64,000 bases of DNA, from positions 124,001 to 188,000 of the forward strand of contig NW_021638312.1 in NCBI RefSeq assembly GCF_900090045.1, in the 5' to 3' direction. The position numbers were made by a program, and so were the translations under genes. The DNA comes from Plasmodium malariae (lineage: Eukaryota > Apicomplexa > Aconoidasida > Haemosporida > Plasmodiidae). Positions within the stretch are counted from its first letter, which is position 1, and each line of letters opens with the position of its first letter. The notes under the pieces were generated by a model. The model was not told the origin of the DNA and did no database searches. It saw only the letters and a list, made by a program, of their open reading frames with translations. This document shows positions 53,601 through 64,000 of the stretch, in pieces.

Positions 53601-55800
53601 AGTAAATACTTTAATTATTTGTTTTAGGTGTTAGAAATAGATGCAGGTAACAATATAGATATGGTATATAGAGAGATACGCACGAAAAGTATAACTCTGT
53701 ATATATTTTTTTTTTTTACAAATTTTAAGTGTCGTAAATAAGTTATATAATAATATAATGTTATTAATTAAGCGCATTATATCTCTGGAACATAAATTTA
53801 TATAATGCATATTATGTTTGTACATCAAATTGATCAAAAAAAAAATATATTGTTTTTCGTTTTTTGTTTCATGGTGAATTTTAATGATTTAATGTATTGT
53901 TTCTATTTAATTGAATAGTGTGGTTTATTATATATTTGTGTATTTAAATAAATTTTTAACGAAAATAAATATTTGAATGTTAATCATAATATATAGTATA
54001 TAATGGAACGTTTTTTATAGTATTACTGAGGTGTAATAATTTATAATTAAATTAAATGAAAAGCTTTCTATTTTTTGTCTTGTATTGTAATGTTTTATTT
54101 GTTAACATAATAAATAAAATATATTATTATTTATAGATTAAAAATAAATGCGTCTTATTTGGGTATAATAAAACAATTGTGTTTTATCGCATTGATATAT
54201 ATATATATATATATATATAACTTTAAAAATTTTTATATTTATTCTATATAATAAGTTTTATGAAAAATTTGTTATAAAACGTATTTACTATAAAAATCCT
54301 TTTAATAAGCTTATCTTTTTTTGAATTGTTTAAGAAGGAGCATATAAATATATAATAAAATAATATCTTTGTTGAATACTACTTATGTGTAATTGCTTAA
54401 TAACTCCATATTTCTAAATTTTCACAATTAAATGAAAGGTTAAGACAACTTAAATTTTTGTTATTCTACCTAATTTTGGTTTTTTTTCAATTTTACAAAA
54501 ATATTTAAATATATATTGAAAATCTATAAATAAATATATATGATATATATATATTTCTTTACTTTTTACATAAGTGCAGTATTAAATTAATGTATTAAAT
54601 GTAATAATACATTAATAATGAAAATGTGTATTTTCTTTTTTTTTTCTTTGGATTTTGTGTAATATTAAAATTTTATATATGTCCAAAAGTTTATAAAAAT
54701 GTAAAATATCAGTAGATGAATGAAAATAATTATATATTTTCTACAATCATACAATATTATGTAATTATATACGTGCATACTATTTCCTATGTCTGTAAAT
54801 ATAATAAGAGTTTATGTTTTTTTAAAGATGTATAAAACTATATGTAATTTATATTGACATTTACTAAATCATTTATTTTTATAGCGTTAATTTTTTAAAT
54901 CAAATTTAATACAAATAAAAATTTTATTTTTTTTATAGATAAACTATTAATACAAAACAATGTTTTTTTTTTTGGTTAGATAAGTTTTAATTAAGTTTAT
55001 AATATTAATATATTTTTTATTCAAGGTTCAGTTAAAAAATGTTAATGTAAATAGTTTCACCTATAACTAATATACTATTATATTTCAGAATTAATTTGTA
55101 TTTATTAAATATTATTTTTTATATATTCAAGTTAAATTGATAATGCAGAATTAATATATATTTCCGTTATCGTACTCATGTGTACTTTAAAAAATAATGT
55201 TTAGTCAATAAAATAACCCATGAATATTGTTTTCTCTGTAAAAGTATACGAAGTATATATTGAAAAAGAGACTACCATATATGGAGAATACAGCATGGAA
55301 CAGGTGAACAAATAACTTGTATGTATTTTAATAATAAGTATATATGTAATTTTTTGATAATATTATATATTACTATAATTTGTTAAAATTTTTAATTCTA
55401 TGTAAACATCATGTTTATGTATAGGTATATGGAATAATTTTGTTGATAATATTTTATTTTATTTTTGTTCTTAATGCATTTACAAATAAAGAAAAAAAAT
55501 GTTATTATATGGAACAGAACAATTGTTATTTTATTCAGTACTTGTTTAAATAGAAATAATGTAAAGATTGATGATACCAACACAAATTTATTAGAAATTT
55601 GGAAAATTATGCTGCAATAAAATATATTACAAACCTTTTTACAATACGTTATAATATAACTGTGTTTACATAATGGTTTTTATTGTTCTTAGCAAGGCGA
55701 AATAAGCTTTTGTATTTATATATATATATTTAAGATTCTTTTAAACTATCCATTCATTTGACAATTTTCATAAATTTTTAGGAACTCTTCACAATATTTT
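53601..55800 (+). repeat. fam-l downstream module without a fam-l gene, copy 3
   Basis: This matches the 3' flanks of the fam-l pseudogenes at 894 and 22540. The strongest match is 55480-55680 against 3647-3830 (ggaacagaacaa, acttgttt, aatgtaaag). Another is the tttttttatagataa block near 54932. Upstream there is no fam-l exon. The neighbouring DNA is the end of duplication copy B, so the gene part seems to have been lost or replaced at a junction near 53.6 kb. A TA microsatellite lies at 54195-54219. No gene is seen. Confidence 0.5.
54195..54219. repeat. AT dinucleotide microsatellite
   Basis: About 12 AT units within the orphan fam-l downstream module. Confidence 0.85.
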
Positions 55801-58800
55801 TTAAGAAGCGCATATTTCATGAAAAAATAGTCTGAGTGCTGAAATTAAATACTAGATATTGAAGGAAATTATATAAATGAACCTGGATATAAAATTCTAA
55901 TGGAGGATAATATTAAAAAATTTTGAATTATTATGTGTTGTTATAAAAAGATAATTTTCATTTAATTTTATATGAAACTTATATTAACGGAAGGAAAAGC
56001 ATGAAATTATTTCTGATTTAACTATTTTATTCTACCAACTGGAGTTAATATAAAATATTAAATAAAGGATAATCAAAATATTAGTAATTCTTTTTTCTTA
56101 AATACGTTTAGAAATTTTAGTATTAATATGTATTAATCATAATTAGTGAAAATTTTATTCTAATATAAATAAAAACAAGCACTAACTTTTTAATTCTATC
56201 ATTGTACGACATTTACATTTTTGACAGTGAGCATACAAATAATTATTATAGTTATAAAATAGTCTCTTCTTCTTCATTATAAGAAGTTCCATTCATATCA
56301 TTCTTAATAATGTGAATACTTAGTATATATTCAACTTTAATTACACAATTAAATAATTTAAATATCTGTATATTACAAATAATGGTTCCTGAATTTAAAT
56401 TTTGTTTTATAAGTTCTAATGAGGGGCATTCAAATATAAATATACTTAATAATAAAAATAATTCATTTTAAAAAGGGAATCTCAATTAGACACTCTATAA
56501 ACATATTTTGAGCATAAAATTAAACCAATATACTCTTGAATATAATATGGAATAACTGAACCAGAGAAATAAACATGTATACTGAAGTATATAATAAAAG
56601 ATTTTTGATGTTATATGAGGTATATTTGAATGAATGTCGCATGTTCCTTTGCACAAAAAGGTATAATAACAATATTATCTCAGGGGAAATATAATTTTTT
56701 CATCATTATAGTTATTAATAAAGATTATTCGAATTATCATTGTTGCTAAATAAAAAATTTATTTTATATGATTTATTGTATTATATTTTATATTGTAAAG
56801 CTAATTCATAAGAATCATTTATATGAACATTTTGGAATGTATACGGGTATAATGAGTGTAAATAGAAATTAATTTTTCTTCTTTTAAAACACATACTACA
56901 CAATCATAAGTGTTATATAATATATCCAATTTAATTTCTTATTAAATCATAAACGTGCGATATACCCAAATGTATTAATTTTAATTAGTAGTTGTAAAAG
57001 TATCTATAACAGGATATAATTTATGTGATATATATTAATTCAAGTAAGACATTATTATGTTCCGTGTGTAAAAAAATTTTTGAAGTGTTCTTAGAAGTAA
57101 TTACTGTGGAAATAATATATTTAAAAAGATATTTCTAATAAAATAAACTATAATATTTTATGTTGAAATATAATAAAATAAGCAATACATATAAAAATTA
57201 AAGTTTAGAAACATGTTACATTTTTATACAATTTAGTTTTTCTTTTTGTATTTAAATACACAAAAAATTATTTAAAATAATCAAATATGGAAAATCCTTA
57301 TATTTTAAATATCTTAATTTTATATATGTTAATATGATATATACATTTCTATTAATACGATTCATTCACTTTGTTATTTAATTAATTATAAATTATTTTT
57401 TACTTACATAACATTGTTATTCATATATTAATAGACCATTAGGGGGTAAAGCGGGAAAATTTATTATAAAATTGTAAAGCATTAAGTAGGAAAATATAAA
57501 ATAATTTAAATTATATATATAGATCATTAATGGAAGATAGTTATAAAATTTATTCCTCACGTGTGATATGTATTTGTATAATAATACACAATGGGATGGT
57601 TGATTACTGTGTAAAATTGTGGAATTCAAATTTTATATATTTAAGGTACATTTAAATAAAAAAATAAAAAAAATCTTTATATAAGGAAGTTATATATTAA
57701 TTTTTATTATATTAATCTTAACTTAAGGATGTCTAGACACTATATTACTTTTACAAAATAAATTATTAAAAGGAATTTTACATATGAATCATGCGTCATT
57801 GTTATAAAAAATTTTCGTTTATATGTAAAGGATATGTTCTTATTATTATAATGAAAAATTCAACAAACAATTTTCATTAGTAAATTATAATTTAATGTAC
57901 TTAATAAATATTCTTATGTTAATTTAATTTACGAATTACCTACTTTAAAATATAATTTAACGGTTTAATAAGTATTTAGATTATTAAAAAAGTAGTATTA
58001 ATTATTATTTTTTTATACAAATAAAAAAGGGAACTTCATTAAAATAAATTTAGTTATTGGTATTTATTTTTATTTCGAATTCTATTAAGTATTATGGTTT
58101 TTTATTATGATAATAAAAATATTTTATATAATTTTGCCGTATACATATACGGACAAATACGCTCTAAATTAAAATTTCTTTTTAATATATAGTTGTAATA
58201 TATATGATAATATGAAGTAAAAAAACAAAAAAAAAGGAAAAGCGTTTTATATTGTGTTTAAATGAAATATTTTAATTAATTCCTTTTTTTTTTTTTTTTT
58301 TTTTTATTTACTTACAATTTTACGTATATATATGAAAATTTTTTCTTTTTATATTAATTTTTTTTTTTTTTGTTAATATATATTTTTTATTATTTTTTTT
58401 TTAATTCGTTATGTAAATCATAGCTTTTTACTGGAGTTCATACAATACATTTATTTGATAGTGATACAAAATTAATGAAGATTTATATGAATTGTTGAAG
58501 TTTTTTGTATAGTAAAAAAAATATATTATTTATTAGAAAAATAACGTATAATATTAAAATTGCTATGTGCAATACGTAAATTATTAACATAATATATATT
58601 AATAGAAATGTTACATTCATAAAAAGTAACATAAAACAAAAAAAAAATATATGTAAAAAGGAATTATATTTAAGAAAAAATTGTTATTTAAATAACAAAT
58701 TATGTTTTTCTTCTTTTTTATTTAATATGTGTAAATGCCCAAAGTAAGAACTGCGGTATATATTATTAGAAAAAAGCCCATACACATTTAAATTTATAGT

Positions 58801-59980
58801 GCATATTATTTCATATTAGATTTAATAATTTATATATTATAATAGAGAATACTTCCTTAAATAATGAATTATCTTTAAAATAAAGTGAAAAAAATTATTT
58901 TGATGATAAATATATTTTATGTTCATATGTTTAGTTACACAGAAAAATATGGAGTCTCATAATACTATATAAAAAAACTTACTTTATAATTTGTTGTACA
59001 AAATATGAAATAAATTTTATTTATCAAGATTGTCGTAATGTAAAATACTGATAGCGTTGTTATGTTCAATTAATATCGTTTAATCTTATAGAATTACATA
59101 TTTTCGTTCTCCATATACTATTGTTTAATATAATACTCTACAGTTTTAGCGTTGATTTTTCAAAAATTGATTGCATATTTTATCGTCTATACATGAAATT
59201 AATTAACATATTATAAAAATTATTATATTCGTTTTAATTTTATATTAATACATTACATGATTTTATTATTACTAGTTTTTAGAAAATACATTGAAAATTT
59301 TATTTTTCAACGTACATAGAGATGGTGTTATATACATATATATTTATTGAATTGTACTTATGTATATATATACATATATATTATATGGATAGATTTCTCA
59401 TAATAAATACTGTATGCTCTATCTATGTTAAACTTGAGTAATAATATTAATAATGGTTATATGCTTAATATAACTGTAATTTTATATTTTCCTTATATCT
59501 TTTTCATAATTATAAACTTTAGTAAAATAATTAATCTTTATTTTCCTATTAATTTTATTTTAGCTGATTAAACTTGTTACCTAGAATTTTTCATATAAAC
59601 TTTTTATAGTTCTGTTAGAATATTATACTCATTTGTATATTATTACGCTTGTAATTATATCAATAAAAATTTTTATTTTAACATTTATTTTTTTTGGTAC
59701 ATTTTTAAAATACTCTTTAATTAGTTTGTTTAAGCTTCTATTTCATATGAACAAATATTATATATTAATAACATTTTATAAATTATAATTTTGTACAGTA
59801 CGATATGTTATACAATATCAGTAGTTAACTAGAATAAGTCTGATTATATGCAATACCATTTATCGATATTTGATTATTTTGTTCATCAAGATATTCTTAT
59901 GTAGTTACTTTTTTCTTAATGAATACAGCAGAAAAATTCAGATGAAGTAAATCAGTTTTTAAAAAGCTTGAATATTTGTA
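55801..59980. other. intergenic, no gene seen
   Basis: AT-rich DNA. A 70-codon frame on - at 57417-57629 has chance-like composition and no family feature. Long T runs at 58285-58305 and nearby resemble those that begin the fam-l upstream modules, but the sequence after them does not clearly follow that pattern. Confidence 0.5.
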
Positions 59981-59986
59981 AATAAA

Positions 59987-60022
59987 ATACTACTGCAAAA
60001 TAATTATTTTATGTAGTAGTAT
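59987..60022. repeat. near-perfect inverted repeat (hairpin)
   Basis: The arms atactactgcaaaataa and ttattttatgtagtagtat are almost exact reverse complements, with one mismatch and one bulge and nearly no loop. No gene borders it. It could be a cruciform, a small transposon-like hairpin remnant or chance. No target-site duplication was identified. Confidence 0.6.
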
Positions 60023-61289
60023 ATTAGAGGGATTGTAGAAGTGCATTCACATTTTTAATTGGAATAATTTGTAGTGTTAGCAAAAGATAAAATTAGAAAA
60101 GTCCTGTAATAAATGATAATTTAATTGTTGAATATTAATAGATAAATTCATACTTGGCAACATAAGTGCTCCTTGTTCTGTTGATTATCACCAGTGAAAG
60201 AAGATTTTACAGGAGCTTGGATTCATTTGTATTAAATATTCTCATGCATATATTAAATAAACTTTTTAAATGATACTCTTTTGCATTTAGTTATATGAAT
60301 TTTATAAGTACAATATTCATTTTTAATGTTTTGCTTTTACATACAAAAATTATTGCTATTTTGTCGTATACAATTACTTTTATGACTATTATATAATCAA
60401 TTACATTTTTCATCATGCGTAAGAAGACATGTAGTAATTGTATTATTGGAAATTTTTAGAAAAAGGTTAAACAAATAAATTATATGTTAAATTATAAAAA
60501 AGGAAATAGATTCAAACAATTTTTTTTTTTTTTTAATGTGCAAGAACATAAGTGTCTCTATGTAATATATTGTACTGATTATATAAGAGAAATTTATTAC
60601 AACGCATAATAATTCAATATTTATATAAATATCATGTTTTCTTTAAGATTATGTAATTGTACATATAGTGTAAATATGAACAAATAATAGCACATTAACT
60701 AAAATTTAATATTATTTTATATTTAATTTGTTTTATAGTTATGTACTGATATTAATAATATTATATATATAATGCAAAAAAGTCCTAATTCGAGATGCAT
60801 GTAAACGCTATAAAGGTATATATATATGTATATACAACAATACAGTTCTCTAATTGTACAATATGTATTGTGGAAAAAATTAAATTTTTTACTAGAATAT
60901 AAAACTATTTGTAAATTATATCTTAGGGAAAAAATAAATAATTTGGAAGAATATTAATTTATTTTTTAAAAGAAAGTCTTTAAAAAATGCTTACAAACCA
61001 TGCATGTTGGGAAAAAGAAAAATATGTATTTATAAAAAAATTTTTAGAAAGATTTTTTTATATAATGATCATATTTTTTATAATTTATTTAATAATATAT
61101 ATTTATATATGGATTGTGATAAAATATTAAATGTGCTAACCTTTACTATATATAGAAATATTATATAAGATTAAAAAATGACATGAAACATATGTCAGAA
61201 AAATTAAATGTAACTAAATAAGTTATATTACAAATGCTATGTTGTAAATGAAATCAACATAAATAAATGTAGATAATTAGCATTCATTT
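60023..61289. other. intergenic, with a short GC-richer spot at about 60150-60230
   Basis: Around 60220-60150 the - strand reads IQAPVKSSFTGDNQQNKEHLCC between stops, a protein-like piece in otherwise AT-rich DNA. It may be an old coding fragment, family unknown. The rest shows no gene. A T run lies at 60521-60535. Confidence 0.3.
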
Positions 61290-62200
61290 TAGTACAGTTT
61301 TTTTTTTTTTTTTTAATTTGATTAAAATCTTTTCTAAAAGTGTAAATTTGATAAAAAAATTATATAAATAAAGGTGGACAAATTTTAAAATATTTCACTT
61401 AAAAGTAATGGTATAAATAAAACTCAATTTTATATTATATTTTTCAAAAATTATAATACAAGTATAAGAATTATTTTATTTTATTTTATTTTTTTTGCAT
61501 TTAAAAAATATATTTTTTCTTATATCAGGCGTAATCTAATAAATATGATTTTATATATAGAACTAATCATAAAAAGTACAAGTTTTATAATTAACAAAAA
61601 ATTTTAAAAATATTTTTTTTTTCGCTCTTTATTGCAATTATTATATTGTCATGATAATTAGTATTTTTTAAGAATTAAGAATATTTGTGGAATAATATTA
61701 TGTTTAAGAACAAATAATTATTAAAAAGAAAACATCATTAAAATTTACAATTATTTTCTAACTATATAGAAAAATGCATTATTAATATGTTGTACATTTT
61801 ATATTTTTTATAATCTGAATATTTTCGAATATTAAGGAATCATATCTTTTGTTTTTTATTTTATATTGTAAAGGATTCATAAAATAATTAATTCATATTC
61901 CATACGAAATAAATAAATTATGTATTCAAAATATTTATAATTGAATTCAAATCGTATTATTCTAATTATTGTTTGTTTTTTTTTTATAATTTATGTAAAG
62001 GACAAAATATAATAATAAAATTTTAAAGTTCATTTATATTTTATAAGTTGTAAAAATTCATTACACTTATATATATATTATAAATTTTTTTATGAAAATG
62101 TAATAAAAAAAAAATATAGTATCCTTGGACATTAAAAGGATGTTATATTATTATTAATTTGTTCATAATAGGATATATTAGAATATTAAAAATATACAGT
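61290..62200 (+). repeat. fam-l upstream module, copy 4
   Basis: The T run at 61298-61314 is followed by blocks shared with the other loci. They are gtggacaaatt (61373; 21704 in copy 3), aaaattataatacaa (61447; 21778), ataattagtattt (61653; 6678 in copy 2) and the ttattattaattt...aatattaaaaat block at about 62148-62193. The first exon starts a few bases later. It is probable promoter and 5' UTR sequence. No gene is seen. Confidence 0.55.
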
Positions 62201-63008
62201 ATGAAAGAGAAAATAAGTTTATTTTTTTTTATTAAATTTTTTACGTTTATCCTTTTAAATGAGTGTGCCATTTTATGTAGTGATGTAATATAACATTATT
62301 AATTAAAGACGCTTTTATTATTCATTTTTTTATTATTGTTTTATTTTTATTCATACTTGTTGTTAGTACGATATTTCTTGTATTTTTAAATAAAGAATAT
62401 TTACTTGGTTTTTTCAGAGTATCCTTTATAAAAATTTGGATAAAAAAAACAATGATTATAAAAAATCAGGTATTAGTATTTATAGATTAGCAGTAGTTAA
62501 TAAAAATGAAGGGCGTTCAAATATTGTATGGATGAAGGGTGTACCAAATATTGGAGTGTGTGAAAAAAAAGACATATCTAATAATAAAAAGGGGACCACA
62601 GGAAAAAATAAAAAACAATGTAAAAGTTCATTAAATAATAAAATAGTATTTGAGAAAGTTATGGAAGTTAAATCTCCTGCATATATTGAAGGAAATACAT
62701 ATTTTGATAAAGGTAAGTTAAAGCATAAAAATTATGTAAAGAAAGTTGTGGAAGTTGTAAAAGCTGGTTCTAAGTTTTTAAGGAAGTGCGTAGATAGAAG
62801 AGGAGTTATTTTTAATTTTATACTTATCATACATTTAGCACTTGCAGCATCAGTTTTAATATCAACATGTACTTATTCTATCGATAATAATCCAATGGAT
62901 GTAAAATGGATTATTCCATTTGTTTTACGATCACTTCTTATATTCTGGATTATGTTTATATTATGGCTTTTTTCTATCTACCGAAAAACTGTAAAATGTA
63001 AAAAGTGA
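62201..63008 (+). CDS. fam-l: fam-l family exported protein, two exons, intact
   Basis: Exon 1 (62201-62284, 28 codons) encodes MKEKISLFFFIKFFTFILLN, a basic start plus a hydrophobic signal-like run, and ends at a GTAATA donor. Exon 2 (62418-63008) follows TTTTCAG in phase 0, giving 224 residues. It opens with SILYKNLDKKNNDYKK. IYRLAVV, the family's YRLL-type motif in altered form, lies at about 49-55, almost the same position as in the gene at 7201. A Lys/Asn-rich middle contains EKKDISNNKKGTTGKNKK, a string typical of fam-l/fam-m proteins. Two membrane segments lie at about 158-177 and 192-215, and the tail is short and basic. Export and surface display are expected from the family, but the weakened motif leaves export uncertain. 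No frame break is seen. Confidence 0.87.
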
Positions 63009-64000
63009 AATGCATTATAGAGCGCATCTTTCTTTAATTGAAGTACACTTTTACAACAATTAAAATATAGAATTTCCTAATTCTTATACAAAAATAACAA
63101 AGATGTCTGTAATTTCATAGATTTCATAGATCTACTTGTGGGTGACAATTTTTTTTGATCCACAAGAGTACAAGTGTGGTCTTTTAATTTTTTGTTAATT
63201 TGAATGTTTGAATGTTTTTCATACTTTATTTTAAAATGATTTTTAAGTACAACACGACATTATGTTCCATATATGTTTCTGTATATAATAAGAATTTTTT
63301 GAAAAATATACGTATATAACTTGAAATAAATATATAAAAGCACAATTTATATAATTTTTTTTTTATATACAAAGATTTATATTTGTAGTTGCAAAATATA
63401 GTTTTTTTTTATTTTTTTTAATCTTTTCTCTTATTAAATTACTATTTTTCGACTTTATTAAAAAAATGTGTAATTAGTTTTTTTTAATTAAGTATAAAAG
63501 TTTCCTAATTTACACATGAAGAAAAGAAGTGAATGAATGTAGTTGCATTGTTATATATATGTATATATGTTTTGGTGTATACATAATAAATGAGTGATTA
63601 GTTGAATCGTTTTTATCACAATGGATTTTTTTTCTACCTAAAAGATAAATTTCTTTTATATAAGCTTAGATTAAAAAAAACGAAAAAAGAAAACCAGTGA
63701 AACTCAATGAATTATATCTATAAGTAATTTCAAATAATATATATAATAATTAATTTTTATTTATTTTACTTCGTTATACTTTTACTATTATAAAATAATT
63801 AATTTTATCAATAATGAAAAGTTTTTGTAAGACACAAAAAGATATACATAATTTATGATATTTTTAATAGTACAGAGAAAACGATACGCAACTTTTGTGT
63901 TTATTTTAATAATTCTATTCTGTTAGATACTATTATAGACTAATAAATATTCTTATATTAACAGCTTATTATACTTTACAATTTCTGTTTAATAGAAGGT
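63009..64000. other. 3' flank of fam-l gene, no gene seen
   Basis: AT-rich DNA to the window end. A taatttgaatgtttgaatg section near 63196 is loosely like 23654 in the fam-l downstream module, suggesting shared 3' flank. A tandem catagatttcatagat lies at 63116-63131. No coding pattern. Confidence 0.4.

Noticed and set aside
57417..57629. 70-codon open frame on -
   Set aside because: Composition is chance-like for this DNA. There is no signal segment, motif, intron partner or homologous locus in the window.
1..64000. Telomere repeats, tRNA, rRNA, CRISPR array, bacterial-type promoters or operons
   Set aside because: No GGGTT(T/C)A repeat runs, no cloverleaf-like GC-rich genes and no regularly spaced repeats were seen. 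The gene structure is eukaryotic with introns.

Overview
The window is about 64 kb of extremely AT-rich DNA (roughly 85% A+T by eye). It is packed with homopolymers and TA runs, and its sparse genes have tiny first exons and GT/AG introns with T-rich acceptors. Gene content identifies a malaria-parasite (Plasmodium) subtelomere. There are pir genes, an STP1-type gene, and several two-exon fam-l/fam-m genes that encode a hydrophobic first exon, a C/YRLL-like motif and two membrane segments. The fam-l plus STP1 combination points to Plasmodium malariae or a very close relative such as P. brasilianum. That species call rests on family knowledge, not on a database search. No core housekeeping gene, tRNA, rRNA, telomere repeat or CRISPR array was seen.

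Layout. 0-8.1 kb: a decayed fam-l gene (894-1844) followed by an intact fam-l gene (7201-8119), both on +, each preceded by a related AT-rich upstream module. 8-20 kb: mostly non-coding, with relics at about 10.2 kb (+) and 19.1 kb (+) and a broken exported-protein gene on - (14880-15863). 20-25 kb: a third fam-l upstream module, a fam-l pseudogene (22540-23480) and a downstream module. 26.4-34.2 kb (copy A) and 44.1-53.6 kb (copy B): a diverged direct segmental duplication carrying a pir gene on + and a two-exon exported-protein gene on -. The copy A pir is intact (28249-29495). Its copy B partner is a pseudogene, and the - strand gene is broken in both copies. Between the copies lie an STP1 pseudogene (about 34940-37391, -) and a second intact pir gene of a different subtype (41526-43244, -). 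53.6-55.8 kb: a fam-l downstream module with no fam-l gene in front of it. 61.3-63.0 kb: a fourth upstream module and the second intact fam-l gene (62201-63008).

In all, four genes look intact (two fam-l, two pir), and about eight gene remnants surround them. In these families the short first exon supplies either the signal-like segment (fam-l) or a 9-residue N-terminus (pir), and the large exon carries the cytosolic or exported body and the membrane anchor. The products are expected to be exported to, or displayed at, the infected red-cell or parasite surface. The region looks like a birth-and-death zone in which whole gene-plus-flank modules are copied and then decay mostly by point mutation. 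I found no clear evidence of an entirely new system. The most interesting signals are the repeated promoter-like modules, the pir/exported-gene segmental duplication and its mosaic exported gene, and a few unassigned coding relics.
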